64,000 nucleotides of DNA from Opisthocomus hoazin (Eukaryota; Chordata; Aves; Opisthocomiformes; Opisthocomidae), in contig NC_134443.1 of assembly GCF_030867145.1 (NCBI RefSeq), forward strand, positions 3,720,001-3,784,000, in the 5' to 3' direction. The notes under the pieces were generated by a model, which saw only the letters and a list, made by a program, of their open reading frames with translations, was not told the origin of the DNA and searched no databases. How positions within the stretch are numbered: position 1 is the first letter of the stretch; the number at the start of each line of letters is the position of its first letter. The translations under genes were made by a program, and so were the position numbers. Below are positions 37,501-50,210 of this stretch, in pieces.

Positions 37501-39077
37501 CCGTACTCAGGGCAGGGTGGGGTTGGCATGCCAGTCCCTTTTCATGTTCCCAAACCCCTGGCTAAATCCAGCTGCAGTCAAATCACCTTCCACCAAAAGC
37601 TTTTTTGCTTGGATTCATGCAGACAGGAACTAGGCAGGGGGTGACCAGGGCTCTGCTGGTGCAAGATGATATAGTGATGCTGCAAATAAGACTGGACACA
37701 TTACTCACCCACACTCTCACATGCAGTCCTGTTTACTCCACAACTGCCCCCTTCCTGCCTCAGCCCCCTCCACAGATGGTCTTCTGTGCAAAATGAAGCC
37801 CCATCCTCCAATGTTTGAACAGAAGGAAAATACATTCACCTGTGAAGCATCACATTTGCAACAAGTTCGGCCTTCACTTTGCCACCAATTGGGCAAAACC
37901 CTCCATTTTGCCATCACATCTGCTTTGAGGATTTGTTTCTCAGTCTGGGAATTAAACATAGCAGATTTTTTTTTAAAAGCTCTCCTCACTCTGTCAGAAG
38001 TGTCACTCACACCATGTTCCCAAGCAGGAACAGCAAACCTCTCAATGGGAGAGTAAATTTGAGTGTAATCTGTCCTGGTGTACGATGGAGCCACCAGTGC
38101 TTCTCCACAACCACCCGCTTTCAGAACCAGAGGCACCAGACCCACCTTGCCCACTATTGCTTGTCTCTCTGCTACCAATCCTTACAGCGTCCAGCCCCCT
38201 CCCTTCAAGGACTTACGAGTCCTGATCCATAAAACCCGACTGCTGTCAATCTCACAGATGCTCATTGCCTAGCGCAGTCTATTAATACGTTTCTCCCAAA
38301 TGTTCTCACAGCTCCAGGCCCCTCTGTAACTGCACTTTTTGCACTGACAACAGCTATACCCCTGCTCTGTAAGTCCAGGCCAAGTGTACTTGTCACCCAC
38401 CATTTCCCCTGTGCCTTCAGAAGAAGGGAGAAGCCATCTCCGGAAGCACAAATTGGTGGGATAAGCTGCTGTTAGCTGAGCCCACTGAGCTCCCCTACTT
38501 ATTCCAAGTGAACTGCTCACTTTGAAGGGATAAACAGTCTGATTAAACTAACAGTTCTTCCCTCCTCACAGTGATTCTCTTTGAAGGATATAGGCAAAGC
38601 CAGAGCGAGTGCAATCTCTAGCAGCAAACCCACTGCTAACTCCTCCTGGGAGAGAGCCCTCTGTGCTGAACGGAAGGAGAGCCAGAGCGGGAAAGCTGGT
38701 GGAGCTTTGCTTTGTATCAACTAATCTCATTATTGCAATTTCAGAGCTAAATAGTAAACAGCCAAGACTGCTGGGCAGTGCAGCAAGGAAGCAGGCTTGG
38801 GTCACTGGGTAATTTAGCTGATATAAACAATAACCTGTGCCTGGAGAATCGGCGTCTGCTGCTGGTACAAACCCTTGGCATCGCTCAGAGTACCAGTGGA
38901 GCTGTGCAGCGCAGACAGTCCTGTTGTCTGAGGCCACACGCAGAAGTCCTGGGACAGCTGATAAAGGAGAACTAGGAAAGATTAACAGCTAATTAATGTC
39001 AACCACTACAGGTGTACTAACAGGCCTTATCAAATGAATAAGGAAATTCAGTGGGTCTGTTCTTGGTCTAAGACAGT
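34548..39077. other. Non-coding stretch, nothing recognised
   Basis: Frames of up to 153 codons (37717-38178, minus) lack recognisable domains. No simple repeat of note, CpG cluster or classified transposon was seen. Confidence 0.45.
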
Positions 39078-39173
39078 GTAAGGCTTCATGTAATGGTCTG
39101 CCATCCCGGGACATGCATGGCAAACCTATTCCAGCAAAATTTTGCATCATGAATTTATCCAAAGACAGAAGCC
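39078..39173 (+). repeat. Unclassified 96-bp dispersed repeat, copy 1
   Basis: This segment recurs 4.2 kb downstream at 43294-43389 in the same orientation. Alignment by eye is gap-free with 11 mismatches in 96 positions (about 89% identity). Positions 39134-39165 are identical over 32 bases and contain the palindrome GCAAAATTTTGC followed by ATCATGAATTTATCC. It does not resemble any CR1 segment in this window and has no coding potential. The mismatches cluster outside the core. Confidence 0.9.
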
Positions 39174-40125
39174 ACTCCTACCTGCTCTCTCAATGTGCAG
39201 CATTTCTGAGTACCCTCCGGCCAACTGCAGTTGCAGTGTCCTGGGTGTGTCTACCTCACTGACCCCACTCTTTCCCAGGTCCTGAGCCTGCCTCCTGGGC
39301 CAGGACTTTGCAGCCAGTTTGCTCTGAGCAGTCCCTGTCAATTCTGCCCCACACATCTCTCAGTCAGCTGCACTGGCTCCTTCGTGGAGTTCAGCACCTG
39401 CAGCGCTCCCCAATTTCAGAGTGACATCGTGCACCATCCGTGCGCCACATCTTTATTTCCAGACAGATTAACCAGTCTTTTCCAGACAGCCACACATCAC
39501 ATTGTTTTGTGCTGCGTTCCGTTCAGTGCAGTTTGTATCTTCATCATTCAGTGTACAGCCTCAGGGCTTGTTTACTACACATCAAATCCTGCTCTGAATA
39601 GGGAATCTTCTGCTTCCTCTTACATTTATCTGTTGTGCTTATCACCTGGGGAAGTAAGTCTCACAAATATCAGGGAGCTTATGAATTCTCACAGTGTCCT
39701 GTATCACGAGGAGATGTATGTTCCCTCTTCAACCTGGCTCCTAGGTGTGCCTCTCTCAAAGGCAGTCCTTGGACATCCAGCAGCACTAAACTTTGTTCAG
39801 CACTCACACTGCTAATGTGGCTGTGGTCCTGCCCAGCTAGAGCCCCTTCGCTCACTCCATGGTGCTCTGAGTGCAGCAGGTCTTCTCAGAAGAAAACCAA
39901 GCTGCCCAGGAAATTAGCACATGAACAGCAGTTTGTTTGCCACAGGCAAGGATGAAGTTCTTATTTCTGATATTTCCTAAGATCTCAGTCCTTGTCTTAA
40001 CCCTCTCACGGTGCTCATAACAGGGCAAGGTTTTATTAAATATCTTAGCTTTCAAAACCAAGAGGGATATGTCATATCCTGCTACACTCTCCACTGAAGT
40101 TTGCCAGTACAATAATCACAAAAAG
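39174..40125. other. Non-coding stretch, nothing recognised
   Basis: The frame at 39231-39815 (194 codons) is the longest here. It has a hydrophobic, cysteine-rich look but no recognisable domain, start context or splice structure, so I leave it uncalled. Confidence 0.45.
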
Positions 40126-40870
40126 ATTTTGGTCAGTGTGGACCATGGAGGTCCCTCATCCAACCACTGATCAAAGCAGAGCTGACATCCTAGTTGAATT
40201 ACATCACTCAAGCCCTTATGCTATCAAGTGTGGAATACCTCCTAAGATGGAGATCCCACCTCTTTGGACCCTGTCCCACTGTTTCACCACTCTAATGGGG
40301 AAGACTGCTCCCTTATGACACACCAGAAGTTCTGCTGTTCAAAATTGTGACCATTATCTGCTGTCTTTCAAGAGTCTGGCTTCCTCTCTATGACTATCCA
40401 TTAGGTAGCAGAAGACAGCAATTAGATCCCCCTTCACCTTTTCATAGCCCCTCTTCATTTGCTGTATGCCTAAACACCCAGCCATCTTTGTGGCCCCCCT
40501 CTGGACTTGCTCCAGTATGTTGATCCATCTCTTGAACTGAGGAGCCCAAAATGGGACAGTAGATGTGATCTCACTGTCTCACCAGTGCTGGAGTAGAGGG
40601 ATGCCAGGTACCAAAAGGAAGCCACTAGTAGCTGGCCACCAGTTGGATTTGTACTGCTGATTTCAACTCTGTCAGCTGGCAGTCTAGCCAGTTTTCCACT
40701 GGAGTCATCTGTATCTTGTGAATTGAGAGACCATGTTAAACACCTTGCTAAAGCCAAGGTATGCAATATCCATTGCTCTCATCTGTCGTCTCCGCACACA
40801 AGGCAATCAAATTGGTCAGGCACAATTTGCCACTGGTAACTCCACACTGGAGAAAGGTCAGGTCTTCCTC
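40126..40870 (-). repeat. Ancient CR1, antisense, about 745 bp
   Basis: The + strand follows antisense CR1 order over a long span. The 3' UTR-like part comes first (ATGGAGGTCCCTCATCCAAC, GATCAAAGCAGAGCTGACAT). The ORF2 C-terminal part follows (GGCCCCCCTCTGGACTTGCT, CTGAGGAGCCCAAAATGGGA, CTCACCAGTGCTGGAGTAGA). Next come parts from the RT region (ACACCTTGCTAAAGCCAAGG and AAATTGGTCAGGCACAATTTG split by a few substitutions). Between the two latter parts some canonical sequence seems missing, so there may be an internal deletion. It lies between the two copies of the 96-bp repeat. Confidence 0.8.
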
Positions 40871-43293
40871 AAGCAGAAGAGGGTTCTGACAAGTCATCAG
40901 CACCCTGAAGTCATTGCCAAGAAGAATCTGCCATTTACGGTAGTGACTTCTTCCTCCTCAGTCTTGCGCACACTTGGATTTGTTTTCACGTGTTTTTCTA
41001 ACACTGCCTTCTCGCTGGCTCCCAGCTGAAGTTTGGAAGTTGCCCAGTAGCCTCCTCCAGTTTCACTTAACATAAAGGGCTGTTGTCTGCTACACAGCAA
41101 TGCCTGGGTTCACCAGCCCTTTAGCACGTGTTCACAGAGCTCAAGCTATGACAAGTCAGGCAATAGTTACTGATCAACAGGCAACTGTTAAATGCCACTA
41201 AAACCAGCTGAAGGCCAAACAAGACCTGAGACTCCACACTGTCTGGTCAACACAAACCCCCTGGCCTTCTGCAGTAGAGACAACAGGAATATTATTGGGA
41301 AACGAATAAAATCCAGTGCTCCCAGTTTGGTCCCTAACTGAAGAAGTGCTGTAGCTGCTTACCAGGACTGAAAGCCCTGTCCACGCACAAGGCCAAATGA
41401 CCTATTTGCTTTGCGGTCTTCTAGTTGCTTTCTAGTCCTCCACGTGACAGCCCAGAGATGTCCCTAGATGTGTGCCATGCTCCATCGTCACTCATTTGTC
41501 CATGGAGTCAAGCAGCTCAGCTCGGTGAGTTCAGCATGGACTTCTTTCCTGTTGCAGGTTTTCCTAGCCTGCAACCAAGAAAAAAGTAGTTCTACAACTA
41601 ATAATACAAGCTGTGAAGAGTCAAAATGTCCCAGGAGTAGAAGAAGCTTTGATTCATTTCTCCACATAAAATGTTTCTAATTATACTGAGTCTTATCTCT
41701 GGGCTAGAGCGGATTCATAACTCTGCCTTTGTCCTTGATGTGTTCAGCAGCAATGGCTAGATTTTGGACACTGCAGCGATGACAGTTTAGGAAAGAAAAG
41801 CACTTACGGGGCATCTTCAGGGAGGAGTTGCACTCACCCAAAGCCTCAGGAGCTCCAGAGATTGATATTGAGTAAAAGCACAATCTTTAATGAACATACC
41901 CTGAGATGTGTAGCTATAGCCATGGACCAGATGACCTCCCAAGGTCCCTGACCACATGAATTATCCCAGGAATGTCTGCTCTCGAGCAGAAGAGGCCATT
42001 TCCCCAGGAGCTCCCAGTGTTGGGCTAGCACACTTCCGCAGCAAGATTTAACATGCAGATGGGCACCCTGTCTTTTCACCATCATCAGAGCCAACAGCAG
42101 GCCTATGCACTCCAGCTCGGCACTGCATCCCGAACTCCCAGGCGTATCCTGAGAGCTCGCGAAACAGGAGAACGCGCAGGCACTTCTGTTAGGACAAACC
42201 AGTCAGGCAAGCACTTAAGCAGCACTCAAAATCTCCTTACATAACTTCCGAAACAAAGGCTGCCCATGCAGCCTTTCTACTTTGGCAAACACGCTCCCTC
42301 TTGCTCCCTCCCACATAGAGGACATGTTGTCATGACGGGTTTCTGTATCGCATTTTTACCTCAGGTTTCTGTAGAGCACCCAGGCACACACATGCACACG
42401 CACATAAGCTCCCTCTCTTGTTTTCATACAATGCCTGATTTGCAGTTCAACGCAGAATGTAGCAGATGTGAGATATGATTTAAAATGCAAGTTATACATA
42501 GCTCAGATAGTGACAACAGCAACATCAACGATGACCAAACCTGCTGCCATAGGCCACGTAGACTGTGGCGACCACAGTACAGCATAAAAGCTCTTGCACT
42601 CAGCAGTGCCCAGTCCTCTCCCCAGACCCTGCACCCCTCGCAGTCTGCCAGGTGGTAGCAAGCTGTAAAGGCTGATTTATACCATGTGCTTTAGCGAGCA
42701 TCTTCCCAGGAAGGACGTAGTGAGCAATGGTGATACGGACAAAGATGGAGAGCGAGCAAATGCTGCAGGCACTGGTGCTTGAGCTGGGCAAATACCTGAG
42801 GCCAGAAAAGCCAGTGCTGTGAATGAAAGAGCTGGTCTTGCACTGTTGGTGGATGGGCCACAAAGACATTCCCCTGTGGGGAACTAGCACAGATGAAAAC
42901 TAAGTGGCAAAAAAATAGTGATTTTGCAGTAGAAGTAATTTCTCAGACCATGTCACCGTACAACCACTTGTGCCAGCTTCTGAGGACAGCAGGTCTGCAG
43001 GGTAGGAAGGAGGGGCAGGGAGGGGCAGAGACTCCTGCTTGCAGGGACACATCAAAAAGCAGTAAAATCTACAAAGTAAATGCTGCTTCTGATGTACTTC
43101 CTCCTCTCTTTGCTTTCAGTCTCTCGCCATAGTGATGCCCACAGAGGAGTGATGGGTTATTCCAACAAAATCCCAGACAAGGCCATTACACTAGCAGTGA
43201 AGAGCTGCTGCTAGCACAGCGAAGGAGTCACCTCAAACACTGTGAGCCATGGTGAAAAGGTTTTTTCTTGCTGGCTGTTGTTGCGCACACAGG
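40871..43293. other. Non-coding stretch, nothing recognised
   Basis: No gene signature. A small CA-rich patch occurs near 42380-42405. Confidence 0.45.
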
Positions 43294-43389
43294 GTAAGCC
43301 TGCAGGTAACGGTCTACCATCCAGGGACATACTTGGCAAAACTATTCAAGCAAAATTTTGCATCATGAATTTATCCAAAGAGAGAAGCC
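43294..43389 (+). repeat. Unclassified 96-bp dispersed repeat, copy 2
   Basis: Direct-orientation partner of the copy at 39078-39173. The identical core is 43350-43381. Sequence outside the 96 bp does not align clearly, so the edges are fairly sharp on both sides, as expected for a mobile or locally duplicated unit. No target-site duplication is obvious by eye. Confidence 0.9.
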
Positions 43390-44339
43390 AAATGTGAGAG
43401 TCAGGGAACATCCCACTCAAATGCACACGCATGCATACTTGCTGCCTACATGGCTGATTTCAGCTCTGGATAAGGGCAATATCCGAATCGGCGCTGTGAG
43501 GTCCCAGAAGACCAGAGAAGGATGAGACTCGGGGCTAAACGGGTAAGGCTTTCCCTCCAGCACAGAGCAGCTCATACTAAAATGCAGCACAGAAAACTGC
43601 CGTACCTGTTCCAAATTACTTTATTTTCCCACAGAAGTTTAACATCTATAAAGGTAGTTTTAAAATCAACTTTCAAAAAGTGAGAATCCATAGTTTTAGT
43701 CACTGATAAATATTTTGGTTCTAGCTTTCCGACTGTGTCTGCTTCCACAAGAAATGTTTGTCCTCATCTTGGGGTCAGGGTATTTTGTTAAAAGCACGCT
43801 ATTTCAAACCAATCTTGCGTTTCCTCTGTGAGAGCAGCTGAGGGGTTCCATGACAGAAATACTTGCAAGTTCTTTGGCACGAAAGGAGAAGTGGCTTTCC
43901 AAGGCAATGCCACAGCAGCTGCAGAGATCCCCTTTCTCAGGCTGCCAGCTGCAATGCTGCTCACGACACCCTCCAAGAAGCACGGGCTCCATCAGATCCT
44001 CCGGCTGAGGCCAGCACAACCCTGAAAGCAAACTAAACCGAGCGGCTGCACCAACCATTGTGGCTCTTATGGCTCCAGCGACCTCCCCTTCGTGCATCAG
44101 AGATGTTCCCCTAGCCTAAGGCTCTGTCTCTGGCAGGAGCAAAAGCAGCTGCTCTTTAGGATGCACACAAGCCTGGCCACTCTGCAGGCATCTTCCTTGT
44201 TCTTCCCCAGCATCCACAGTTGCTGTGTCAAGGATGTTAGAGGAGATGTCCTTGCCCGTTGCCTTCAGTCTCTGCTGATGGACCTGTTGCCTCTGAAGTT
44301 TTCTGATCCTTTTTTGACCCTGCTGTTACTGTCTTTCCT
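43390..44339. other. Non-coding stretch, nothing recognised
   Basis: Mixed sequence with frames of up to 97 codons and no domain or repeat signature. Confidence 0.45.
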
Positions 44340-44880
44340 CTGCCTCCTATAGCAGCAAGTTCCTCACTTTCACTTCCTGCTGTGCAAAGATGAACTTTCT
44401 TTTACCTGCTTTAAACAGCTCTCCTTCTAGATTCATCAAGTGCACATAGTTCTAGTACTGTGGGATTTGGTGAATGACAGCTCTGCCTTCATTTACACAC
44501 CATCTTCATGATGTCACAAACCTTAGCCACTTTCCCCCTCTTACCACCTTCTCCTCTGCAAACTGGAGTCTGGGTCTTTTCGGTCTCATAAGGAAGCTGT
44601 TTCACCCCCTTGATCATTTTAGCTGCTTCTCTGCACTTCTCTCTAACTTGAGATGCAGAGACCAGAGTTACACAAGGTGCAAGAGAGCTGCAAAATGATG
44701 CCTGGTGTCTCCGTGAGGATGCTCAACATGCTGCTGGCTTTTTGGCGGCTGCTGCCGCACACAGAGATAATGATTTCAGAGAACCATCAATGGCTCCAAG
44801 GGCTCTTTCCTGAGCTGTGCATACAAGTTTCAAATTCAGCACCATGCAGCAGCATTTGGAAAGAGTTAATGGAAGAAAGG
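44340..44880 (-). repeat. Ancient amniote CR1, antisense
   Basis: The + strand has consecutive landmarks of antisense amniote CR1: CATCTTCATGATGTCACAAA, CTCATAAGGAAGCTGTTTCA, GATCATTTTAGCTGCTTCTC, GATGCTCAACATGCTGCTGG, TTTTTGGCGGCTGCTGCCGC and CCAAGGGCTCTTTCCTGAGC. Their order matches the 3' UTR to ORF2 C-terminal region read backwards. High divergence puts the insertion well before the five young copies. Confidence 0.8.
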
Positions 44881-45498
44881 TTGGTGCAACTTGCTGTGGC
44901 TCCCTCCTGGAGCAGAGACCTCACAAGAGTTGTACACTGGAGCGGAGAACAGTGAAACCACTTGAAAACAAAGCATGTTCCTAATGCAGCCCCATGCCCT
45001 GCAGGTCTCCGGCTTCCTGAGCTAAGGGTCTAGCAAGTACAGGGGGTAAGACAAAAACACGTTGTTGCCCAGGCTAAAGTCTACCACCCTGGACGTAGGT
45101 CTGGTACTAGGTGAGCCCAGATGTTTCCAGAAAGGCCTGGGGTGGTTTTTCTTATGAAGGGGGCATTTTTCATATGAAGGAGGACATAAGACATGTTAGC
45201 TAGTCACAAGAGTAATTAATTACAGGAGAAGCAAATTATTTCAGCACTATCAGACATGGAAGCACAAAATCCAGCTGGAACGGGAACAGTCCAAGCCTCC
45301 TCAGGCCATTTACCTCTATGACAGATGGAGATTAGCAGCCTTCTAAGCCAGGCTAAGGACTCCACAGTTAAGGGTGTAGTTTGTGCTCATTTACAAGCCC
45401 AATTTCACAGCCTATATTTCCCAAAGAAAATTCTTTCCGTTTGAATTTCACACACATTACCTGTCGCCAGAGCAGAATTTTAGCAAAATGTGAGCTGG
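44881..45498. other. Non-coding stretch, nothing recognised
   Basis: No exon or classified repeat was recognised before the purine-rich satellite. Confidence 0.5.
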
Positions 45499-45710
45499 AA
45501 GGAGGTGAGAGAAGAGATGAGATGAGAAGAGGAGGAGAGGAGAGGAGAGGAGAGGAGAGGAGAGGAGAGGAGAGGAGAGGAGAGGAGAGGAGAGGAGAGG
45601 AGAGGAGAGGAGAGGAGAGGAGAGGAGAGGAGAGGAGAGGAGAGGAGAGGAGAGGAGAGGAGAGGAGAGGAGAGGAGAGGAGAGGAGAGGAGAGGAGAGG
45701 AGAGGAGAGG
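45499..45710 (+). repeat. (GGAGA)n pentanucleotide microsatellite, all-purine
   Basis: A degenerate purine leader (45499-45532) precedes about 36 perfect pentamers (45533-45710) with no interruption visible. One strand is pure A/G and the other pure C/T, so triplex (H-DNA) formation is possible. The frames through it (Arg/Gly/Glu repeats on + and Leu/Ser repeats on -) exist only because the repeat lacks stops. A long perfect array implies a recent expansion and probable length polymorphism. Confidence 0.99.
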
Positions 45711-46859
45711 TTTCTATTCCAAGAAATGTCTTCTCTGCAAACATCTTGGCATTTATTGCCCTTGGAGAGCAACTCCAGATGGCCAAGGATGAGATCAACC
45801 CAAGGCTAAGGGAAGGAGAACCATTCTAATCCCACCAATTTCAGAACAGTTGGGTATCTGCTAAGTAAAGCCTCGTTCATGATAGGAGAGTAAAACTGGG
45901 ACCACCAGCAAGAGTTACTGATGTGCTCCTGGATACTAGAGCTCCAAAGGATCAAGTTCATCATTTAAGCCCAAGTCCAGGCCTTCATGGACTTCAGCCA
46001 GGGATTCCTCAAGCACAGCCCACCTCTCCCAGCTGGAAGGCTGCACATCTTTTAGGAACGAAGACCCTAAATGTCAGAGATGTCTTCACAGCATCCCAGT
46101 GGTTAATTCTCTGCACAGCTAATGTTTTGCACCCTCTTTCTTGTTTGAATCTATGCTTCACTTCAGCCACTTCACCTCAGCCTGTAGCTGAGATTATTCA
46201 GTCTTCCACTGTGAGAAATCTTCCACCCTTGCAGTGAACTGAAGGTGAAAATCAGATCATTTTTTGGTCTTTTTCTGTAAAGCACTTCAAGCTCTCCGAA
46301 CTGTCTCTCAAAAGCAGACTTTCTAGCCTCTAAATTTTACTCGTGGCTGTTTTCTCTGCCATTTCCAAACAGACTTTTTAAACATGGAAGTACTGTAGCT
46401 GGATGCAGCATCCATATGATAGGGATGAATGAAGAGACAGTTGCTCTTTCTGCTGTTATTCAGGGTTTCCTTGCGTAAATATTCTTCTACCCTCAGCCAC
46501 CAGCTCACACCACAAGCTCATGCTTGTTGTTTATACTTCAGGATCCTTAGCTTTCTTCTGTGTCTTCTCCTTCCAAACAATAATCCCCACTGTGTAAATG
46601 TGAAGGCCGTTTTTCTGTATGTCATTTTGCAATTATCCATACTAAAATGAACACATCATGCTCAGCAGGTCCAATTCACCAACCAGCCCAGATGACTCCA
46701 TACAATTGAGTAGTTGCTACCATTTTCTTTTTTACTGATCCACTGTTTCTTTGCTATATGATACATAAGAAAATAGTCCTTCAGCAATCACCCCCCATAC
46801 CAACCCCTGCGATCATTGATAATTAGGGCATCAAAATGAGGCAGGATTAACTGTACTGC
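45711..46859. other. Non-coding stretch, nothing recognised
   Basis: AT-richer mixed sequence. No gene was recognised. Confidence 0.45.
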
Positions 46860-47830
46860 ATCAGACCAGAAGTCTCTTCGCCTTACCAGTGTTCTTCCAG
46901 CTGTGGTCACAGGCAAATGCACAGGAACAGTGAGAATGAGGCAGGTATGTGTGACACTTTTCTCGATACCTTCCCAGTACCACAAGCCAGATGTGTTTTC
47001 TATTTATTTGCAACCCTCAGCTCACCTCTCCTGCATTAACTTGTCCAGCCTCTCCTCGAACCCATGGTCTCTGCAGGTCTCCAGCACTCAGGACTATTTA
47101 CTCCCACCTTACTTCTGACCTTTCAACCAATTATTTATATTTTCCAGCACTTTTCTTCTTATCTGCTTATTTTCCTTAGAGCCTTTGGTGAAGGATATTG
47201 TCAAAAGCATTTTGGGAATCCCAATACAGTCTATTAAATAAATTGCTAGTCTGCCACATCAGACAACTCTGCTGCCTCTTCCCCCATGAATCACGTACAT
47301 CCATTTGCCTGCAAATACCATTCTGTAGTATTATGGGGTAAACAAAAATCAGCCAGATCTTTTCTGGAGCTCTTTTTCAATTTTTCCATACTTTGGCCTT
47401 TAGATGCAAAGACGGTTTGAGGAAGCACTTTCGAGTCACCATTTCTAATTCAGCAGTCTCATTCTTGGCTTTCTTAAGAAGTCTGAAGTAAGACAACCCG
47501 CCAGGATGGTTTGTCACTGTCCATTTCATCAGTTGGATCCATAATCTTTGCTCCAGGCTTTTCAGTTTTGAACATATCCTCTGATGAGTCCCCACAAAGG
47601 TTAATTACAGCATGGGAACCTCCATGTTTTCTTCTACAATCAACAATAATCAAATAATTGCTTCAGCTTCTCTGAAATGGGCTCCTCTTTTCTAATTGCT
47701 CCTTTTATAGTCTGATCATGTGGTGGTTGTGTCAGCTCCTCAGCACACTTCTTGTTTCTGACATATTTGAGGAAAATCTACTCTCTTCTTCTTTAGCTGT
47801 TCCTTAGATTCTTTCAGCATGCCACCTGGG
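46860..47830 (-). repeat. Ancient CR1 relics, antisense, possibly a mosaic
   Basis: Several antisense CR1-like landmarks occur in order: GCATCAGACCAGAAGTCTCT, TCCAGCCTCTCCTCGAACCC, AATCCCAATACAGTCTATTA and TGACATATTTGAGGAAAATC. They are separated by stretches I cannot align. The span may be one element with deletions or two overlapping insertions. Edges are rough. Confidence 0.5.
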
Positions 47831-49659
47831 CCACGAGCTCAGTGATGCATACCCAATACAGGGATGCAGTACTACCATCATCCTATCTAGGTCTGGCCTT
47901 TCTTTCCACAAGGTTTCTCTATTTTTTATTAGGATGGTTAGCCTGCCCACTTCCTTCAGTTTACAACCCTCTGTCAAACAACATCACTCAGCTTATGGTG
48001 CCCCAGAGACTGTCCACCTTTCCCAGGTTTCCAATATGCCTGTTGTGTCCACAACTTCATTTAGGACCTGCCAATCCACTCCCCACTTCCAAAGGCTCTT
48101 GGAGATCTCGAATATAACTGAATCTTAATCCACTGCACAACTCTCTCCTAGGCTGTGCAACTGAGGATAACTCTGTAATCAGACTGCACAGCAAAGGAAC
48201 TCAAATGCCCTACAGAAGCTTTAACATAGAGCATTAATACATTTATATACTTTCAACAGCTAAGTTTGTAATCTGGCCAAGAGATACCACCCAGGTTTGC
48301 AGGGCAGAATTTATTTTCCACAGAGCAGAACTGGCAGGCGTTAATAACGCTAGCAATCTGTAATCTGCTACAATCTACTGTTTCCAGAGCTCCAGCATAT
48401 GACTTGGGCAGGAGGCAACCGTAGGTCAACAGCTCAGATACAAAGCAAAGCTCCACACCCAGCACTACAGAGTGCTTCAGCACACATGCTCCTTCTCTGC
48501 AGTGCAGCTGAGACAGTACCATCCTCTGGCAAGACAGCACCCTGGCCACCAGCATCACCAGGACTGGGGCAGTTGGTCATTTAGACCCATAAAAATGGGG
48601 CAGTTTGAGAATATTTGTCCCCAGATAGCTCGCTGTTGTCTTATTTTCTGGCAAGGTTGCTGAGGACCTTGTGTAACCATGCTGTTGGGGACATAGCTGC
48701 TTTAACCATGCAGAAGATGTTACGACAAGCAAAGCTAGCACATTAAAAAAAATCTCATTTCACAGGAAAGCAAAACCGAGATACAGATCTGCCTGTTCAG
48801 CGGCCTGATGTTTGTCTTGTGTCAAAGACTCAGTCATTCAGGAAAACACATGTCCTATTCCCGTTACCTGCCCCTTTGTCACTAGCCTACAGGCATGAGC
48901 TCGGGCACTGCAGAGAGGGTTCCTGCCCTCACACTCAAGGAGTGATTTCCTACTCTTGTAGGAAATGCCACCATCCCCTTCGTGGCCCAGAGCCAAGAGA
49001 AGCTGCAAAACATGGAAAACCAAGCAAAGCAACCAGCATTATCACCAATCCCAATGACATACAGCTTCTGCGACCACCTGTGCTGGCAGCAGTGACCAGA
49101 GAGACCTTCTACACAGACATACTAAGCAACCTTTCTATATCCCCTCCAGTCCCTCTAGTTACTACGCTGCATCTGTGCCTGAATTCATGTCAATTATTTT
49201 GCATAACCGAATTCATGCCAGTCTTTCACCCATGGACACCCACACCAGGCTGTTCTGACTCACTCATCACAGGAAATGCAGAAGTCTCCATCCTGGACTG
49301 AAATTTCTGGACTGTGATTTTTACCATGAACTCGTCTACGAGCACACTATGCTTTCAACCCTCAGCATCATGTGAAGGTGGATTCATAAAGAGATGCAGA
49401 TGGATCATATCCATCCATGCACCCATTTCTCACGCAGTGGGAAACGGCAAAACATTTCCTCTCTCTCTCTACCACAGGTGTTTGCTACACTCCCTTCACC
49501 AATTCCAAGCTGGGCGCTACCCCTGAAGCTGTCCTAATAAAAAGCCAGCTCTGGCCTCCTTGTCAGAATTTCTGTACCTCCTCCAGTCAGCTCTACTGCC
49601 AGCTGCAACAGACACTATAGACACCCTGTACACACCACTCTCTCTTCTGAATTCAGCTT
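47831..49659. other. Non-coding stretch, nothing recognised
   Basis: Frames of up to 160 codons (48819-49301) without recognisable domains. Confidence 0.45.
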
Positions 49660-50210
49660 CGCATGTATTTGAATTGAATGTAATCTGCCATTTTATGCAT
49701 GAGCATCATGGGACCCTCTTCAGCTTCTTGCGTTCAGCCCTAGACTTGGCTCTCTAGAATAATTTTTTTCCCTACATATTTGCCAGCTGACTATTCAGAG
49801 CCTTCTCTCCATCCTCTATGAATACACTGATCAGCATCAATACCAGCACGGAACTCTGTACATTGCCACTGGCACCCGCTGCCACTGTAAAAATGGGCTC
49901 GATATCCCTGTAAACAGTTATTAGTCTATAGGTTTGCCTCTTCACCCCTTGAAAAGTTAGTTTTCTTATAGGCCACTAATGCAGGAACTGCTCAAAACAT
50001 GTGAACCCCCACGTACAAGTGTACTAACTGTACATCAGACTAGCCCACCAGCGCATTCACACCTTCAGAGAGTTTGGATATGCTTCTGAGATTTGACTTC
50101 CTCCTCTAAAAGCCAAATAAAACTCTTCCCCAATATACTGTATTCATTCACGCATCTAACAAAATTATTCTACATCGTTGTTTCTGACAATTTGAGGCTG
50201 TTTGAACACT
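49660..50210 (-). repeat. Ancient CR1 RT-region relic, antisense
   Basis: The + strand carries AATGTAATCTGCCATTTTAT, CCTCTATGAATACACTGATC, AATACCAGCACGGAACTCTG and, at the far end, ATCTAACAAAATTATTCTAC. This is the order seen in antisense amniote CR1 around the 'cagcaccgatcctagcacagacccc' segment and the preceding RT segment. It is decayed, with no intact motif. Confidence 0.65.

Noticed and set aside
45368-45809. Leu/Ser and Arg/Gly/Glu repeat proteins of 113-142 codons
   Set aside because: They are translations of the (GGAGA)n microsatellite, whose pentamer unit has no stop in any frame.
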